This document shows positions 15,828 through 24,159 of a stretch of DNA of 64,000 nucleotides, piece after piece. Each line of letters opens with the position of its first letter. Within the stretch, counting starts at the first letter, position 1. A program made the position numbers and the translations under genes. The stretch is from IGN2 sp964639955. Its GTDB lineage: Bacteria; Bacteroidota; Ignavibacteria; Ignavibacteriales; Ignavibacteriaceae. The notes under the pieces were generated by a model. The model had not been told where the DNA came from and did no database searches. It saw only the letters and a program-made list of their open reading frames with translations. Location: the NCBI GenBank assembly GCA_964639955.1, contig CAZXGJ010000006.1, positions 1 to 64,000 of the forward strand. The letters run 5' to 3'.

Positions 15828-16046
15828 ATGAATAAAAAAATAAACTCCATTGCCTCGTTTGTAAGAGAGAAAAGGAAAAAATTAAATCTTACACAGATAG
15901 AACTTGCGGAGAAAGCAGGAGTCGGAATCCGCTTCATAAGAGAGCTTGAGCAGGGAAAGGAAACACTTCAGTTAAACAAAGTAAACCAGGTGCTTCAGCT
16001 TTTTGGTTACGAAGCAGGTCCGGTTAAGAAAGTTATTGAGGATTAA
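15828..16046 (+). CDS. hipB: HipB-like HTH regulator of a tripartite hipBST locus
   Basis: A 72-residue Xre-family helix-turn-helix protein (VREKRKKLNLTQIELAEKAGVGIRFIRELEQGK), typical of HipB. It would bind the inverted repeats just upstream and repress the operon. It is followed after two bases by hipS and then hipT. In two-gene HipAB systems HipB is the antitoxin. In the three-gene arrangement known from E. coli O127 it mainly represses and augments HipS. Confidence 0.88.
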   Translation: MNKKINSIASFVREKRKKLNLTQIELAEKAGVGIRFIRELEQGKETLQLNKVNQVLQLFGYEAGPVKKVIED

Positions 16047-16048
16047 TT

Positions 16049-16375
16049 ATGAGACGGGGAATGGTTTTTTATAAAGATGAGTTTGCGGGAATAATACTGG
16101 AAGATAACAATGGTGTTGCATTCACATACGATAAAGATTATCTGAAAAAAGAAAATGCAAGACCGGTAAGCTTAACAATGCCGTTAAGAGAAGAAGCTTA
16201 TACTGATAAAGTTATGCTTCCTTTCTTTGATAACTTAATACCTGAAGGATGGCTGCTGGAGATTGCAGAACAAAACTGGAAAATAAATCCACGCGACAGG
16301 ATGGGCTTGCTGCTGGCTTTCTGCAAAGACGCAATCGGCGCTGTTAGCGTAGTGAGGGAAGAATCTAATGAGTAA
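16049..16375 (+). CDS. hipS: HipS-like antitoxin (free-standing HipA N-terminal subdomain)
   Basis: A 108-residue protein matching the N-terminal subdomain of HipA (couple_hipA). It contains MPLREEAYTDKVMLPFFDNLIPEGWLLEI, the pattern that precedes the kinase domain in full-length HipA. Here it ends in a stop and the kinase begins in another frame. In characterised HipBST loci this separate subdomain is the antitoxin. It overlaps hipT by eight bases (16368-16375), so translation is coupled. A frameshift in a once-fused hipA is the alternative, but the good hipT start and N-terminal Cys motif argue for a real three-gene system. Confidence 0.82.
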   Translation: MRRGMVFYKDEFAGIILEDNNGVAFTYDKDYLKKENARPVSLTMPLREEAYTDKVMLPFFDNLIPEGWLLEIAEQNWKINPRDRMGLLLAFCKDAIGAVSVVREESNE

Positions 16376-17303
16376 ATGTCTTTATTGTTATAATAAATTA
16401 GAAAGTGATGTAACTGATTTTCATCCGGCTTGCAGCAAAAAATTTTTCGGTTCACAAATTCCGCCGTTAGTTGATCTGGATATGAACAGAATAAAAGAGC
16501 TTGCGGTTGAAGCGCTCGGGAAAAGTATTTCGGTGCCGGGCGTTCAGCCAAAACTTTCCCTTGACTTCAAAAAAGAAAAGGGAAAAGAAAGCAGATTAAC
16601 GATTGTTGGTTTGTGGGGGAGATTTATTTTAAAACCTCCGTTTGAAGACTATCCCGAAATGCCAGAACTTGAAGATTTGACGATGCACTTGTCCGAGATG
16701 CTAAACATAAACACAGCAGAGCATTGTTTAATTAAACTAAAATCCGGTGAGCTTGCTTACATAAGCAAACGATTTGATAGACCTAAAGACGGAAAGCTTC
16801 ACGTTGAAGATATGGCTCAGTTAACAGAAACGCTTACAGAAAATAAGTACCGCGGTTCAATGGAGAAAATCGGGAAAATAATTTTAAAATTTTCTAATTA
16901 TCCCGGTATTGATGGTATCAGGTTTTTTGAGCTGACATTGTTCTCGTTCATCACTGGTAACTCAGATATGCATCTGAAAAACTTTTCGTTGATCAGAAAT
17001 GAAGATGATGAAATAATGTTGTCTCCTGCTTACGATCTTTTGTCAACGAAACTTCTTATTCCAAAAGATAAAGAGGATTTGGCACTTGCCTTAAATGGTA
17101 AGAAAAGCAACTTCAGGAAAAAAGATTTTGATTTGTTTGCCGGTCAGCTTGGAATCAATGAGTCTGCATTAAAAAAAATATATGAAAGATTTGGTGATTC
17201 TTTTCCTGATATGAATAAGCTCATCAATAAAAGTTTTCTCTCAAAAGAGATGAAAGAAAAATATATTGCTTTGTTGGATGAAAGAAGGAAAGTGATTTGG
17301 TGA
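16368..17303 (+). CDS. hipT: HipT-like serine/threonine kinase toxin
   Basis: A 311-residue HipA-family kinase without the N-terminal subdomain. It opens with a Cys/His cluster (CLYCYNKL ... FHPACSKKFFG). It then has the Gly-rich loop with paired serines SISVPGVQPKLSL (S53 and S55), close to the regulatory Ser57/Ser59 of E. coli O127 HipT. Catalytic signatures are YISKRFDR, GNSDMHLKNFSL and LSPAYDLLST. HipT-type kinases stop translation by phosphorylating an aminoacyl-tRNA synthetase; TrpS is the known target in E. coli, and the target here is unknown. It is the last gene of the operon. Confidence 0.87.
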   Translation: MSKCLYCYNKLESDVTDFHPACSKKFFGSQIPPLVDLDMNRIKELAVEALGKSISVPGVQPKLSLDFKKEKGKESRLTIVGLWGRFILKPPFEDYPEMPELEDLTMHLSEMLNINTAEHCLIKLKSGELAYISKRFDRPKDGKLHVEDMAQLTETLTENKYRGSMEKIGKIILKFSNYPGIDGIRFFELTLFSFITGNSDMHLKNFSLIRNEDDEIMLSPAYDLLSTKLLIPKDKEDLALALNGKKSNFRKKDFDLFAGQLGINESALKKIYERFGDSFPDMNKLINKSFLSKEMKEKYIALLDERRKVIW

Positions 17304-17307
17304 AAAA

Positions 17308-17397
17308 CAATGGAACACGGATATGACTGATAAAACTGATTTAAACTGAAATAAATCTGTGCTAATCCGTTAAATCAGTTTCATCTGTGTTCTATTG
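17308..17397. repeat. 90-bp imperfect palindrome downstream of hipBST
   Basis: Starts CAATGGAAC and ends GTTCTATTG (one mismatch from the complement). The interior is of the GGATATGACTGATAAAACTGAT / AATCCGTTAAATCAGTTTCATC type. It begins four bases after the hipT stop and pairs with the element at 15613-15700. Confidence 0.7.
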
Positions 17398-17402
17398 CGC
17401 AT

Positions 17403-18086
17403 TTAGTCTTCAATCAAATAAAGATAATTCGGGATTTTAACCTGTATGCCATGATATTCACCTTCAAGGTCACTCCACTGGTCGCCAACTGTTCCGACAA
17501 TTTCGTAACCCTCTTTAGTTAACCAGACTCGCTTACTGCTTTTAAAATCTTTTGCTTTCATTTTTGTCTCTTCACCGATTTGCGTAATCAGTGTATCAAA
17601 GACCGTATAGCCTGCATTGATTAGGTTTTGATAAGTTATGTCATACTCAGAAAAATTTCTTCCGGTAAGAAAAATTATCTTTGCGCCTTTTGAGAGAAGA
17701 AAATCGTAAAGTTCTTTCACCTGCGGGATTGCGGGAGCTTTCATTTCAGCATTCCACTGCTTGTTCATTTCATAGACATACCCGAAGCCCATTCTCTCAG
17801 CAAGTTCGTAATTATTGAGTGCTGTTTCATCAACATCGAAAATAAAGACTGATCTGCCTTTGGCGGATTCCTTGAACTCAACTTTCTCAAATTTCTTTTT
17901 TGCGTCTTCAATTACTTTATTCAGTTCTTCATCAAACTTTCCGGATTCATAGTATTGCTTAACTTCTTCTCTGGCGATTGAAAGATTAACGGGCTTTTCT
18001 GAAGCACAGGAAAGGAGGAACAAAGTAAGAGAAAGAGTAAGAATTTTTTTAATAAACGAATTATCTGAATAGAGAATGGTTATCAT
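17403..18086 (-). CDS. HAD-superfamily acid phosphatase lipoprotein
   Basis: A 227-residue class B/e(P4)-like acid phosphatase. An N-terminal signal ends in a lipobox LLSC, so it is probably membrane-anchored in the periplasm. The HAD nucleophile motif is FDVDETALNN near residues 83-92. Motif II is IIFLTGRN, and the GDQWSDLEG motif near the C-terminus supplies acidic metal ligands. These enzymes take phosphate from nucleotides and other monoesters. It sits between the hipBST and hepT/mntA loci, apparently as resident sequence. Confidence 0.85.
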   Translation of the reverse strand: MITILYSDNSFIKKILTLSLTLFLLSCASEKPVNLSIAREEVKQYYESGKFDEELNKVIEDAKKKFEKVEFKESAKGRSVFIFDVDETALNNYELAERMGFGYVYEMNKQWNAEMKAPAIPQVKELYDFLLSKGAKIIFLTGRNFSEYDITYQNLINAGYTVFDTLITQIGEETKMKAKDFKSSKRVWLTKEGYEIVGTVGDQWSDLEGEYHGIQVKIPNYLYLIED

Positions 18087-18116
18087 TTTTTCTGTTGGGT
18101 GCGCGGGTTAAGGTTT

Positions 18117-18455
18117 TTATCTATCTTTATTGTATGCTTTCAATTTCCTTTTAAGATCAGGAATATCCTTTACAACTGTATCCCACACTGCATCAATATC
18201 TACTCCCATATAATCGTGAATCAATTTGTCTCTCATCCCCGCAATATCCTTCCAAGGCACTTCCGGGATATTTTCCTTCGTTTCGTTTGATAATTTTTTT
18301 GTTGCTTCTCCAATAATTTCAATTTGCCTGATGACTCCATCCTGAACAAGTCGTTTCTTAATAAACCCTTCATAATCAAGACCCTGTGTGTATTCTTCAA
18401 TATACTCAATAGCATCCAGAATGTGATGCAGATATATGGAATCCTTTTTCTTCAA
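18117..18455 (-). CDS. hepT: HepT-like HEPN ribonuclease toxin
   Basis: A 112-residue DUF86/HepT protein. The HEPN RNase motif R-x4-H is RDKLIH near residues 74-79 and is followed by DYMG, as in HepT toxins that cleave RNA. Its start overlaps the end of the mntA-like gene by four bases. In MntA/HepT modules the nucleotidyltransferase modifies a Tyr next to the R-x4-H site (here the Y in HDY) and switches the toxin off. The fit to this family is very good. Confidence 0.88.
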   Translation of the reverse strand: MKKKDSIYLHHILDAIEYIEEYTQGLDYEGFIKKRLVQDGVIRQIEIIGEATKKLSNETKENIPEVPWKDIAGMRDKLIHDYMGVDIDAVWDTVVKDIPDLKRKLKAYNKDR

Positions 18456-18739
18456 GTGTAAATAACTCTCATTTCATTTTTTATTGAATCAATCATATAA
18501 GGGCTAATCGATTTCTCTGTAAGTAAATCCACCTTAATACCCAGGGCTTCCGAGACTTCTCTTTCGATTCTGACAAGATCAAGAAGTGTTTTTCTTTCGA
18601 TGAATTCTACTATTACATCAATATCGCTGCCTGGGTTTTCCTTGTCTTTTAGATAGGATCCAAATACAGCAACCTTACTGGCACCACGTTCCTTTAAAAG
18701 ATTTGCCAGTTTTTTATATATGTTTTCCTTATTCATCAT
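18452..18739 (-). CDS. mntA: MntA-like nucleotidyltransferase antitoxin
   Basis: A 95-residue minimal nucleotidyltransferase with VAVFGSYLKDKENPGSDIDVIVEF. The GS(x)n DxD signature is intact, so it should be catalytic and able to AMPylate its HepT partner. It is first in the two-gene operon and overlaps hepT by four bases. It is distinct from the larger wHTH nucleotidyltransferase at 11835, so the island holds two independent MNT/HEPN modules. Confidence 0.88.
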   Translation of the reverse strand: MMNKENIYKKLANLLKERGASKVAVFGSYLKDKENPGSDIDVIVEFIERKTLLDLVRIEREVSEALGIKVDLLTEKSISPYMIDSIKNEMRVIYT

Positions 18740-18817
18740 AAAACTTCGTTCGTAATTATTATATCTTTATAAGTTAAACTTAATTAGTAATCCATTATTT
18801 CTCAAGAACATATAAAG

Positions 18818-19612
18818 CTACTTACTTCCAAAAAAAAATATTAATGGACGTTCCAGCCGTTTTGCCCATTCGGATTCGTTATGCTCGGCTTTAGGTGCAT
18901 AAAAATAATCCAGATCGGTTCCGATTACATATCCCATTTGCGTCAGCTTGCAGAACATTCTTTGTCCGCGAACCAATCCATCTTCACCATGGTCAATATA
19001 AATTTTGATGTGTTTCTTTGGACCTTCATATTCATCAAGCATTTTGAAAATTTTATCATCATTATAATAAAACGAACTTGACAAACATCCAGCCGTCGAA
19101 AAAATTTCCGGGTGTTTCCAGGTCATAAGGAACGATGCTAAACCTCCCATTGATGATCCCATAATAGCTGTACTCTTGTTATCGGGAAGTGTTCTGTATT
19201 TTGAATCAACGAACGGCTTTAACTCTTCAATAATAAATTTCCTGTATCTTTCTCCTTTTTCAGAATCGCTGTATTCTTCAAGCCGGTCGTTTGTATTGTA
19301 AATTCCTACAACGATGATTTCTTTTATTTTGTATTCTTTGATAAGTCTGGTAATAGTTTCATCAACCTGCCAGTCCTTTCCGGCGTAAGATGTTTTAGGA
19401 TCAATGAGGTTTTGACCATCGTGCATATAGAGGACAGGATAATGCTTTGCAGGATTCAGTTCATAACCGGGAGGAAGCCATACAAAAAAATCACGCTTGC
19501 TATTTAGTATTGAGGAATAAACATCGTTGTGAAAATCGACATTACCAATTATCGCAAGAGTATCAGTTCGTCTTTTCTTTCGGAATTTTTTTCTCCTCTT
19601 AAAAAATGCCAT
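18818..19612 (-). CDS. alpha/beta-hydrolase esterase (Fes/esterase D type)
   Basis: A 264-residue esterase of the PF00756 type. The nucleophile elbow is GSSMGG near residue 154. The acid is probably in YIDHGEDG and the His in PKAEHNESEW near the C-terminus. The N-terminus is strongly basic (KRRKKFRKKRR) and lacks a signal peptide, so it is probably cytosolic. Relatives hydrolyse siderophore, acetyl-xylan or other esters; the substrate is not predictable here. Confidence 0.82.
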   Translation of the reverse strand: MAFFKRRKKFRKKRRTDTLAIIGNVDFHNDVYSSILNSKRDFFVWLPPGYELNPAKHYPVLYMHDGQNLIDPKTSYAGKDWQVDETITRLIKEYKIKEIIVVGIYNTNDRLEEYSDSEKGERYRKFIIEELKPFVDSKYRTLPDNKSTAIMGSSMGGLASFLMTWKHPEIFSTAGCLSSSFYYNDDKIFKMLDEYEGPKKHIKIYIDHGEDGLVRGQRMFCKLTQMGYVIGTDLDYFYAPKAEHNESEWAKRLERPLIFFFGSK

Positions 19613-19810
19613 TTAACCCGCAGTTATTAAATCTTTAAAAATATTATCTAAAAATAGCCATCGGCAGTTGATTATTGAAAACTTTTTAAATGTGCTTAAA
19701 CGCATTTCATATCCGGAATATTGTAATTTATCGAGGTCAATAATGGATTATTAGTCTAAATTTGTGGATTTTAGAAGTGTTGATTAAAAACATTTTTTAT
19801 CGGAAGTAGT

Positions 19811-21061
19811 ATGGCAGTTATCAGACCTTTCAGAGCCCTGAGACCAACAAAAGAAAAAGCACAACTCGTTGCAAGTGTTCCTTACGATGTGGTTAACAGA
19901 GAAGAAGCAAAACATTTCGCCGAAGGAAATCCATTAAGTTATTTACACATTACAAGATCAGAAATTGATTTGCCTGATGTGAAGGATGTTTACTCAAAAG
20001 AAGTTTATCAGAGGGCAAAAGAAAATCTTAACCGGATAATTAAAGAAGCTCCGCTGAAGTTAGATGATAAGCCATCGTTTTATCTTTACAGATTAATAAT
20101 GGATGGAAGAGCACAAACCGGAATTTGTGCAACCTTTGCTGTTGATGATTATGATAAGGATGTGATATTAAAACACGAAAAGACAAGAAAAGTAAAAGAG
20201 GATGACAGAACTAATCACATTATAACTACAGAAGCACAAACAGGAATTGTATTTCTAACTTACCGTGGTGTGAAAAATGTAAATGATGTTGTTGATAAAA
20301 CGATGGATCAAATCAAACCGGAATATGATTTTACTGCACCGGATGGAATTCAACACACGGTCTGGATTGTTCCTGAAAATTATAATCAGGTTATTATCAA
20401 CGAGTTTGAAAAAATAAATAAACTTTATATTGCCGACGGGCATCACAGAGCAAAGAGCGCGAGTCGTGCAAGAGAAGAAAAGAAAAAAGCAAACCCAAAG
20501 CACAAAGGAGATGAAGAGTATAATTATTTTGTAGCTGTTCTCTTTCCTGCTGAACAATTGAAAATTCTCCCCTACAACCGTGTTGTATTTGACTTGAATA
20601 AATTGAGCAAAGAAGATCTTTTGAATGCTATTAGTGAAAAGTTTGAAGTGAAACCAACTAACAGCAAACAGCCACAAACCAAAAACAATTTTTGTATGTA
20701 TTTGGATAAACAATGGTATCATCTTAAAGCAAGAGATAGTGTTTTAGCTAGTCTCTCACTTGAAAAATCTGTTGGTGAAAAACTTGACGTAAGTATTCTT
20801 CAAAACTTTTTACTAAATCCCGTGCTTGGAATCGACGACCCGAGAACGAACAATCGTATTGATTTTATCGGGGGAATCAGAGGAACAAAGGAGCTTGAAA
20901 AATTAGTTGATTCAGGTAAAGCTGCAGTTGCATTTTCACTTTATCCTGTTGGTCTGGATGACCTGATGAATATATCAGATGCGGGTGAAGTGATGCCGCC
21001 AAAATCAACCTGGTTTGAACCAAAGCTGAGAGATGGATTATTAACACATTTAATCCGATAG
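19811..21061 (+). CDS. DUF1015-family protein
   Basis: A 416-residue cytosolic protein matching DUF1015 along its length. The start AVIRPFRALRP and the segment VASVPYDVVNREEA are hallmarks, as are YIADGHHRAKSA near residue 215 and the end ...GEVMPPKSTWFEPKLRDGLL. Family members often neighbour serine-biosynthesis genes, and here serC lies 0.8 kb downstream, with hicAB and a dead hicB inserted between. The biochemical role is unknown. Confidence 0.9.
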   Translation: MAVIRPFRALRPTKEKAQLVASVPYDVVNREEAKHFAEGNPLSYLHITRSEIDLPDVKDVYSKEVYQRAKENLNRIIKEAPLKLDDKPSFYLYRLIMDGRAQTGICATFAVDDYDKDVILKHEKTRKVKEDDRTNHIITTEAQTGIVFLTYRGVKNVNDVVDKTMDQIKPEYDFTAPDGIQHTVWIVPENYNQVIINEFEKINKLYIADGHHRAKSASRAREEKKKANPKHKGDEEYNYFVAVLFPAEQLKILPYNRVVFDLNKLSKEDLLNAISEKFEVKPTNSKQPQTKNNFCMYLDKQWYHLKARDSVLASLSLEKSVGEKLDVSILQNFLLNPVLGIDDPRTNNRIDFIGGIRGTKELEKLVDSGKAAVAFSLYPVGLDDLMNISDAGEVMPPKSTWFEPKLRDGLLTHLIR

Positions 21062-21073
21062 AAATCAGCTGAA

Positions 21074-21310
21074 ATGACAAAAAAAGAAAAGCTGCTCGAA
21101 AGGATTAAAAATAATCCTAAAAATGTAAAGTTTTCAGAACTTAAACAGCTACTACTAGATGAAAATTTTATACTTGATAGAATAAGCGGCAGCCATCATA
21201 TTTTCAGGTATAAAGATATAGTGTTTGTTATCCCGATGCACAAAAACCAGGTAAAATCCGTTTACATCAAAAGAGTAATCGAAATAATTGAAGAAATAAG
21301 GAGTAAATAA
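21074..21310 (+). CDS. hicA: HicA mRNA-interferase toxin
   Basis: A 78-residue HicA. It has the double-stranded-RNA-binding-like fold with the catalytic His in SGSHHIFRY (about residue 40) and the conserved VIPMHKNQ segment. HicA cleaves mRNA when not bound by HicB. It starts 12 bases after the DUF1015 gene and ends directly next to hicB. It is slightly longer than minimal HicA at the N-terminus. Confidence 0.88.
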   Translation: MTKKEKLLERIKNNPKNVKFSELKQLLLDENFILDRISGSHHIFRYKDIVFVIPMHKNQVKSVYIKRVIEIIEEIRSK

Positions 21311-21544
21311 ATGAAAGGAAGAATAAAATATCCGATAATTGTCTATCCGGCCGATGAAGGTGGATATGTTGCGGAAGTACCAACTCTCAAAGGTTGTTTA
21401 GCACAGGGGGAAACAATTAAAGAATGTCTTGGTGAACTTGAAACAGTTATTTCGCTCTGGCTCGAAACCGCAAGAAAAAACAAGTTAAGCATTCCCAGTG
21501 CTGATTCAATAATTAGTAAAATAAAAAGCATATCTGCGAATTAG
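21311..21544 (+). CDS. hicB: HicB antitoxin
   Basis: A 77-residue HicB with the partially degraded RNase H fold: YPADEGGYVAEVPTLKGCLAQGET ... LETVISLWLETARKN. There is no C-terminal DNA-binding extension, so regulation may depend on the complex or another repressor. It begins on the base after the hicA stop. Confidence 0.88.
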   Translation: MKGRIKYPIIVYPADEGGYVAEVPTLKGCLAQGETIKECLGELETVISLWLETARKNKLSIPSADSIISKIKSISAN

Positions 21545-21574
21545 TATTTTGAATTTTAAAAAGCAATTAATTAA

Positions 21575-21778
21575 CAGCAAATACCTGAATACGGAAAATT
21601 ATTTCTTAACAAGGAACTTAATATAATAGTTGAAAAAGATGCGGATGGATATTACGTGGCGACGGTGCCGGCATTAATTGATTGTCATACATAATCAAAA
21701 TCTCTTAATGAGTTAATGGATAGAACAAAAGAAGCAATTTCAGTTATTCTGGTGAAAAAAAATCAAAATGAATTTTAA
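21575..21778 (+). pseudogene. broken second hicB-like antitoxin
   Basis: One reading frame gives LNIIVEKDADGYYVATVPALIDCHT, then TAA (21692-21694), then SKSLNELMDRTKEAISVILVKKNQNEF and a final stop. The join is exactly where HicB-like proteins read CHTQGK-, so the in-frame stop probably arose from CAA to TAA. No ATG is visible at its 5' end. It is a remnant of a HicB-type antitoxin different from the intact one just upstream, and no matching hicA remains. Confidence 0.8.
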
Positions 21779-21827
21779 ACTAAATTTTAGAATTACCTTA
21801 AAGAAATAAAACAAAAAGGGAAAAATC

Positions 21828-22931
21828 ATGGAAAAAAGAATTTATAACTTCAGTGCCGGACCGGCAGTTTTACCGGAAGATGTACTTCTCGAAGCACAGA
21901 AAGATTTATTTGCACTTCCCGGCGTGGGAATGTCAATACTTGAAATCAGTCATCGTTCAAAAACATACGATGCAATTCACGCAGAAGCAAAAGAAGGATT
22001 GAAAAAACTTCTTGATATTCCGGATGATTATCAGATTCTATTCTTACAGGGTGGTGCAAGTTTGCAATTCTCAATGGTTCCGTTGAATTTGATGCCTCCT
22101 AAGAACAAAGCTGACTACATTTTGACAGGAAGCTGGTCAAAGAAAGCAATTAAGGAGGCAAAGAGAGTCGGCACAGCAAACATCGCAGCAACAACAGAAG
22201 AAGGTGAAGGAGATAAAAAATTCTTCAAACGCATTCCGAAACAAAGCGAACTCAAACTTGATCCTGATGCTGCTTACGTTCACTTCACTTCAAACAATAC
22301 AATCTTTGGAACTCAATGGCATACAGAACCTGAAGTCGGAAATGTGCCGTTGGTTTGTGATGCTTCATCGGATATTCTTCACAAAAAGATTGATGTAAGA
22401 AAATACGGATTGATTTACGCCGGCGCACAAAAAAATATGGGTCCGGCTGGTATAACCTTAGTCATAATCAGAAAAGATTTGCTCGAGAGAAGTCAGGATT
22501 CTTTACACACAATGCTGAATTATAAAATTCACGCTGAAAATGACTCATTGTATAATACACCGACCACATTTGCAATTTATATTATTATGCTTGTTACAAG
22601 ATGGTTATTAAAGAATGGCGGTTTGAACAAGATGTACGAAATCAATAAACACAAAGCCGATTTACTTTACAAGTGTATTGATGATAGCGGCGGTTACTAT
22701 AAAGGTCATGCAGAAAAAGACAGCCGTTCATTAATGAATGTGACTTTCAACCTTGCAACTGCCGATCTTGAAAAGAAACTTATTGATGAAGCAACAAAAG
22801 CAGGATTTAACGGATTGAAAGGACATCGTTCAGTTGGCGGACTTCGGGCATCAATTTATAATGCCTTCCCAACAAAAGGCGTTGAAGATCTTGTAGCATT
22901 TATGAAAGATTTCCAGAAGAAGAACGGATGA
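21828..22931 (+). CDS. serC: phosphoserine aminotransferase
   Basis: A 367-residue class V PLP aminotransferase. It converts 3-phosphohydroxypyruvate and glutamate to phosphoserine in serine biosynthesis. Signatures are the N-terminal YNFSAGPAVLPEDVL, MSILEISHRSKTY, the Lys-containing YAGAQKNMGPAG (Lys near residue 202) and the terminal VGGLRASIYNAFP. Length and motifs are normal for SerC. AAAAGGG precedes the ATG. Confidence 0.97.
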   Translation: MEKRIYNFSAGPAVLPEDVLLEAQKDLFALPGVGMSILEISHRSKTYDAIHAEAKEGLKKLLDIPDDYQILFLQGGASLQFSMVPLNLMPPKNKADYILTGSWSKKAIKEAKRVGTANIAATTEEGEGDKKFFKRIPKQSELKLDPDAAYVHFTSNNTIFGTQWHTEPEVGNVPLVCDASSDILHKKIDVRKYGLIYAGAQKNMGPAGITLVIIRKDLLERSQDSLHTMLNYKIHAENDSLYNTPTTFAIYIIMLVTRWLLKNGGLNKMYEINKHKADLLYKCIDDSGGYYKGHAEKDSRSLMNVTFNLATADLEKKLIDEATKAGFNGLKGHRSVGGLRASIYNAFPTKGVEDLVAFMKDFQKKNG

Positions 22932-22946
22932 GAATATAAGGAATAA

Positions 22947-22997
22947 GGTATACAGGTATAAGGGTTTGTTAAAAAATATACCTTATACCTTTATACC
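22947..22997. repeat. 17-bp inverted repeat after serC
   Basis: GGTATACAGGTATAAGG (22947-22963) and CCTTATACCTTTATACC (22981-22997) pair with one mismatch across a 17-base loop. There is no strong T-run. It could terminate serC transcription or be a dispersed repeat. Confidence 0.6.
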
Positions 22998-23036
22998 GAT
23001 ATACCAAAATATTTTTAGACTATTTAACAATATTTT

Positions 23037-23456
23037 ATGAAACATATTTTAACTACTATCATAATTATTTTTCTGCTCATCAGTTGCAGCAAAAAAGAAG
23101 AAGTAAAGTTCCAGGCATTCAGCCCGGAAGCTTTTGCTTACGATATAGGAGATGCGTGGGAAATAAATGCAACTGTAAATGTAAAAGGATTTGTTAAAAA
23201 AGAAGTTGGTGATGAACTATCAGCTTCACTCAGTTTTAGTGTTGATGTAATTAATCCGGATGAAGCAAAAACTCAGGATATATTTATTGATACCAAAGAA
23301 GTGACAAGTAAAGAACTTGTTGATGTTCAGCTCGAAGCACAATTCGAGCTTGATTATGACTCTCCGGAAGGATTCTACAGAATTATTTTTCACATAACTG
23401 ATAAATATTCAGGGGAAATTATTGAAGCAGAAACTAAGTTTGAGTTGAAGAAATAA
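23037..23456 (+). CDS. small lipoprotein of unknown function
   Basis: A 139-residue protein with a lipoprotein signal (IIFLLISCSKK; Cys near residue 18). A beta-rich domain follows with regularly spaced strands (VNVKGFVKKEVGDELSASLSF ... EGFYRIIFHITDKYSG), suggesting a single immunoglobulin-like fold. I do not recognise the family. It lies alone between serC and a convergent DUF2203 gene. Confidence 0.7.
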   Translation: MKHILTTIIIIFLLISCSKKEEVKFQAFSPEAFAYDIGDAWEINATVNVKGFVKKEVGDELSASLSFSVDVINPDEAKTQDIFIDTKEVTSKELVDVQLEAQFELDYDSPEGFYRIIFHITDKYSGEIIEAETKFELKK

Positions 23457-23470
23457 AAATAATTAATCTG

Positions 23471-23848
23471 TCAGTTCTCTTCAGGCGGGATTAATTTTCT
23501 GCCGGCGAAACCTGCATCAACATCGTGATAGTAGAAAATATCGTCTTCATCACTTCTCCAGCAAAGGAATACTTCTTTACCATCAATTATCGCCGGAAAG
23601 TCTATCAAACCAATTGAGAAATTCCAATCTTTGAAATAGCAGCCGATCTCCTCGAGCTCCTGCATAAATCCTTCGATATTATCAGCAAGCTTATGAATAC
23701 GCGGATCATTTTCTACATTAGTACCTATCTCGTCAGCAATAAGGCGCATTTCTCTGCTTGTATCGAGAATATCTTTCACGATCTTTTTAACAAGGGGAAT
23801 TGTACGTCGGGCTTCGGACGGTGTGAAATATTTCGTTTCGGTCGTCAT
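23471..23848 (-). CDS. DUF2203-family protein
   Basis: A 125-residue cytosolic protein. The start YFTPSEARRTIPLVKKIV, the central KDWNFSIGLIDFPAIIDG and the ending VFLCWRSDED ... FAGRKLIP are the recognised DUF2203 pattern. The function of the family is unknown. It is convergent with the lipoprotein gene. Confidence 0.88.
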   Translation of the reverse strand: MTTETKYFTPSEARRTIPLVKKIVKDILDTSREMRLIADEIGTNVENDPRIHKLADNIEGFMQELEEIGCYFKDWNFSIGLIDFPAIIDGKEVFLCWRSDEDDIFYYHDVDAGFAGRKLIPPEEN

Positions 23849-24159
23849 ATTAAAGATTGATTATTTACTATTGCTAATATCAGAACATTATTTGAAGAAA
23901 AAAAACCAATGTATTAGTGCTTTATGATTCCGCTGCAGTTCCTGTAATTTAATTCAAATTGAAGAAACTATTATCAATAATGAAAAAATTACTTGTTGAT
24001 AGTCATCCGAATAATAAATTGTGCTGATAATAAGATTATTCCGAAGGGAATTTTACTTAAATTTATAAAGCGAATTAGCATAATTATTGTAAGTGTTATA
24101 TCTGTTTGCAATTTCTTTTTCTTTATTTTTTAATTGAAAATCATGGAAAGGGATCGGGT
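23849..24159. other. non-coding stretch upstream of the M28 pair
   Basis: About 310 AT-rich bases with no credible frame. I see no RNA gene or repeat here. It must hold the promoters of the divergent DUF2203 and M28 genes, but no clear TAnnTTTG stands out. AAAGGGATCGGG before 24160 is the M28 ribosome-binding region. Confidence 0.5.

Noticed and set aside
16049..17303. Frameshifted hipA pseudogene
   Set aside because: The downstream kinase has its own start, a Cys/His N-terminus and SIS loop as in real HipT, so a genuine hipBST is more likely.
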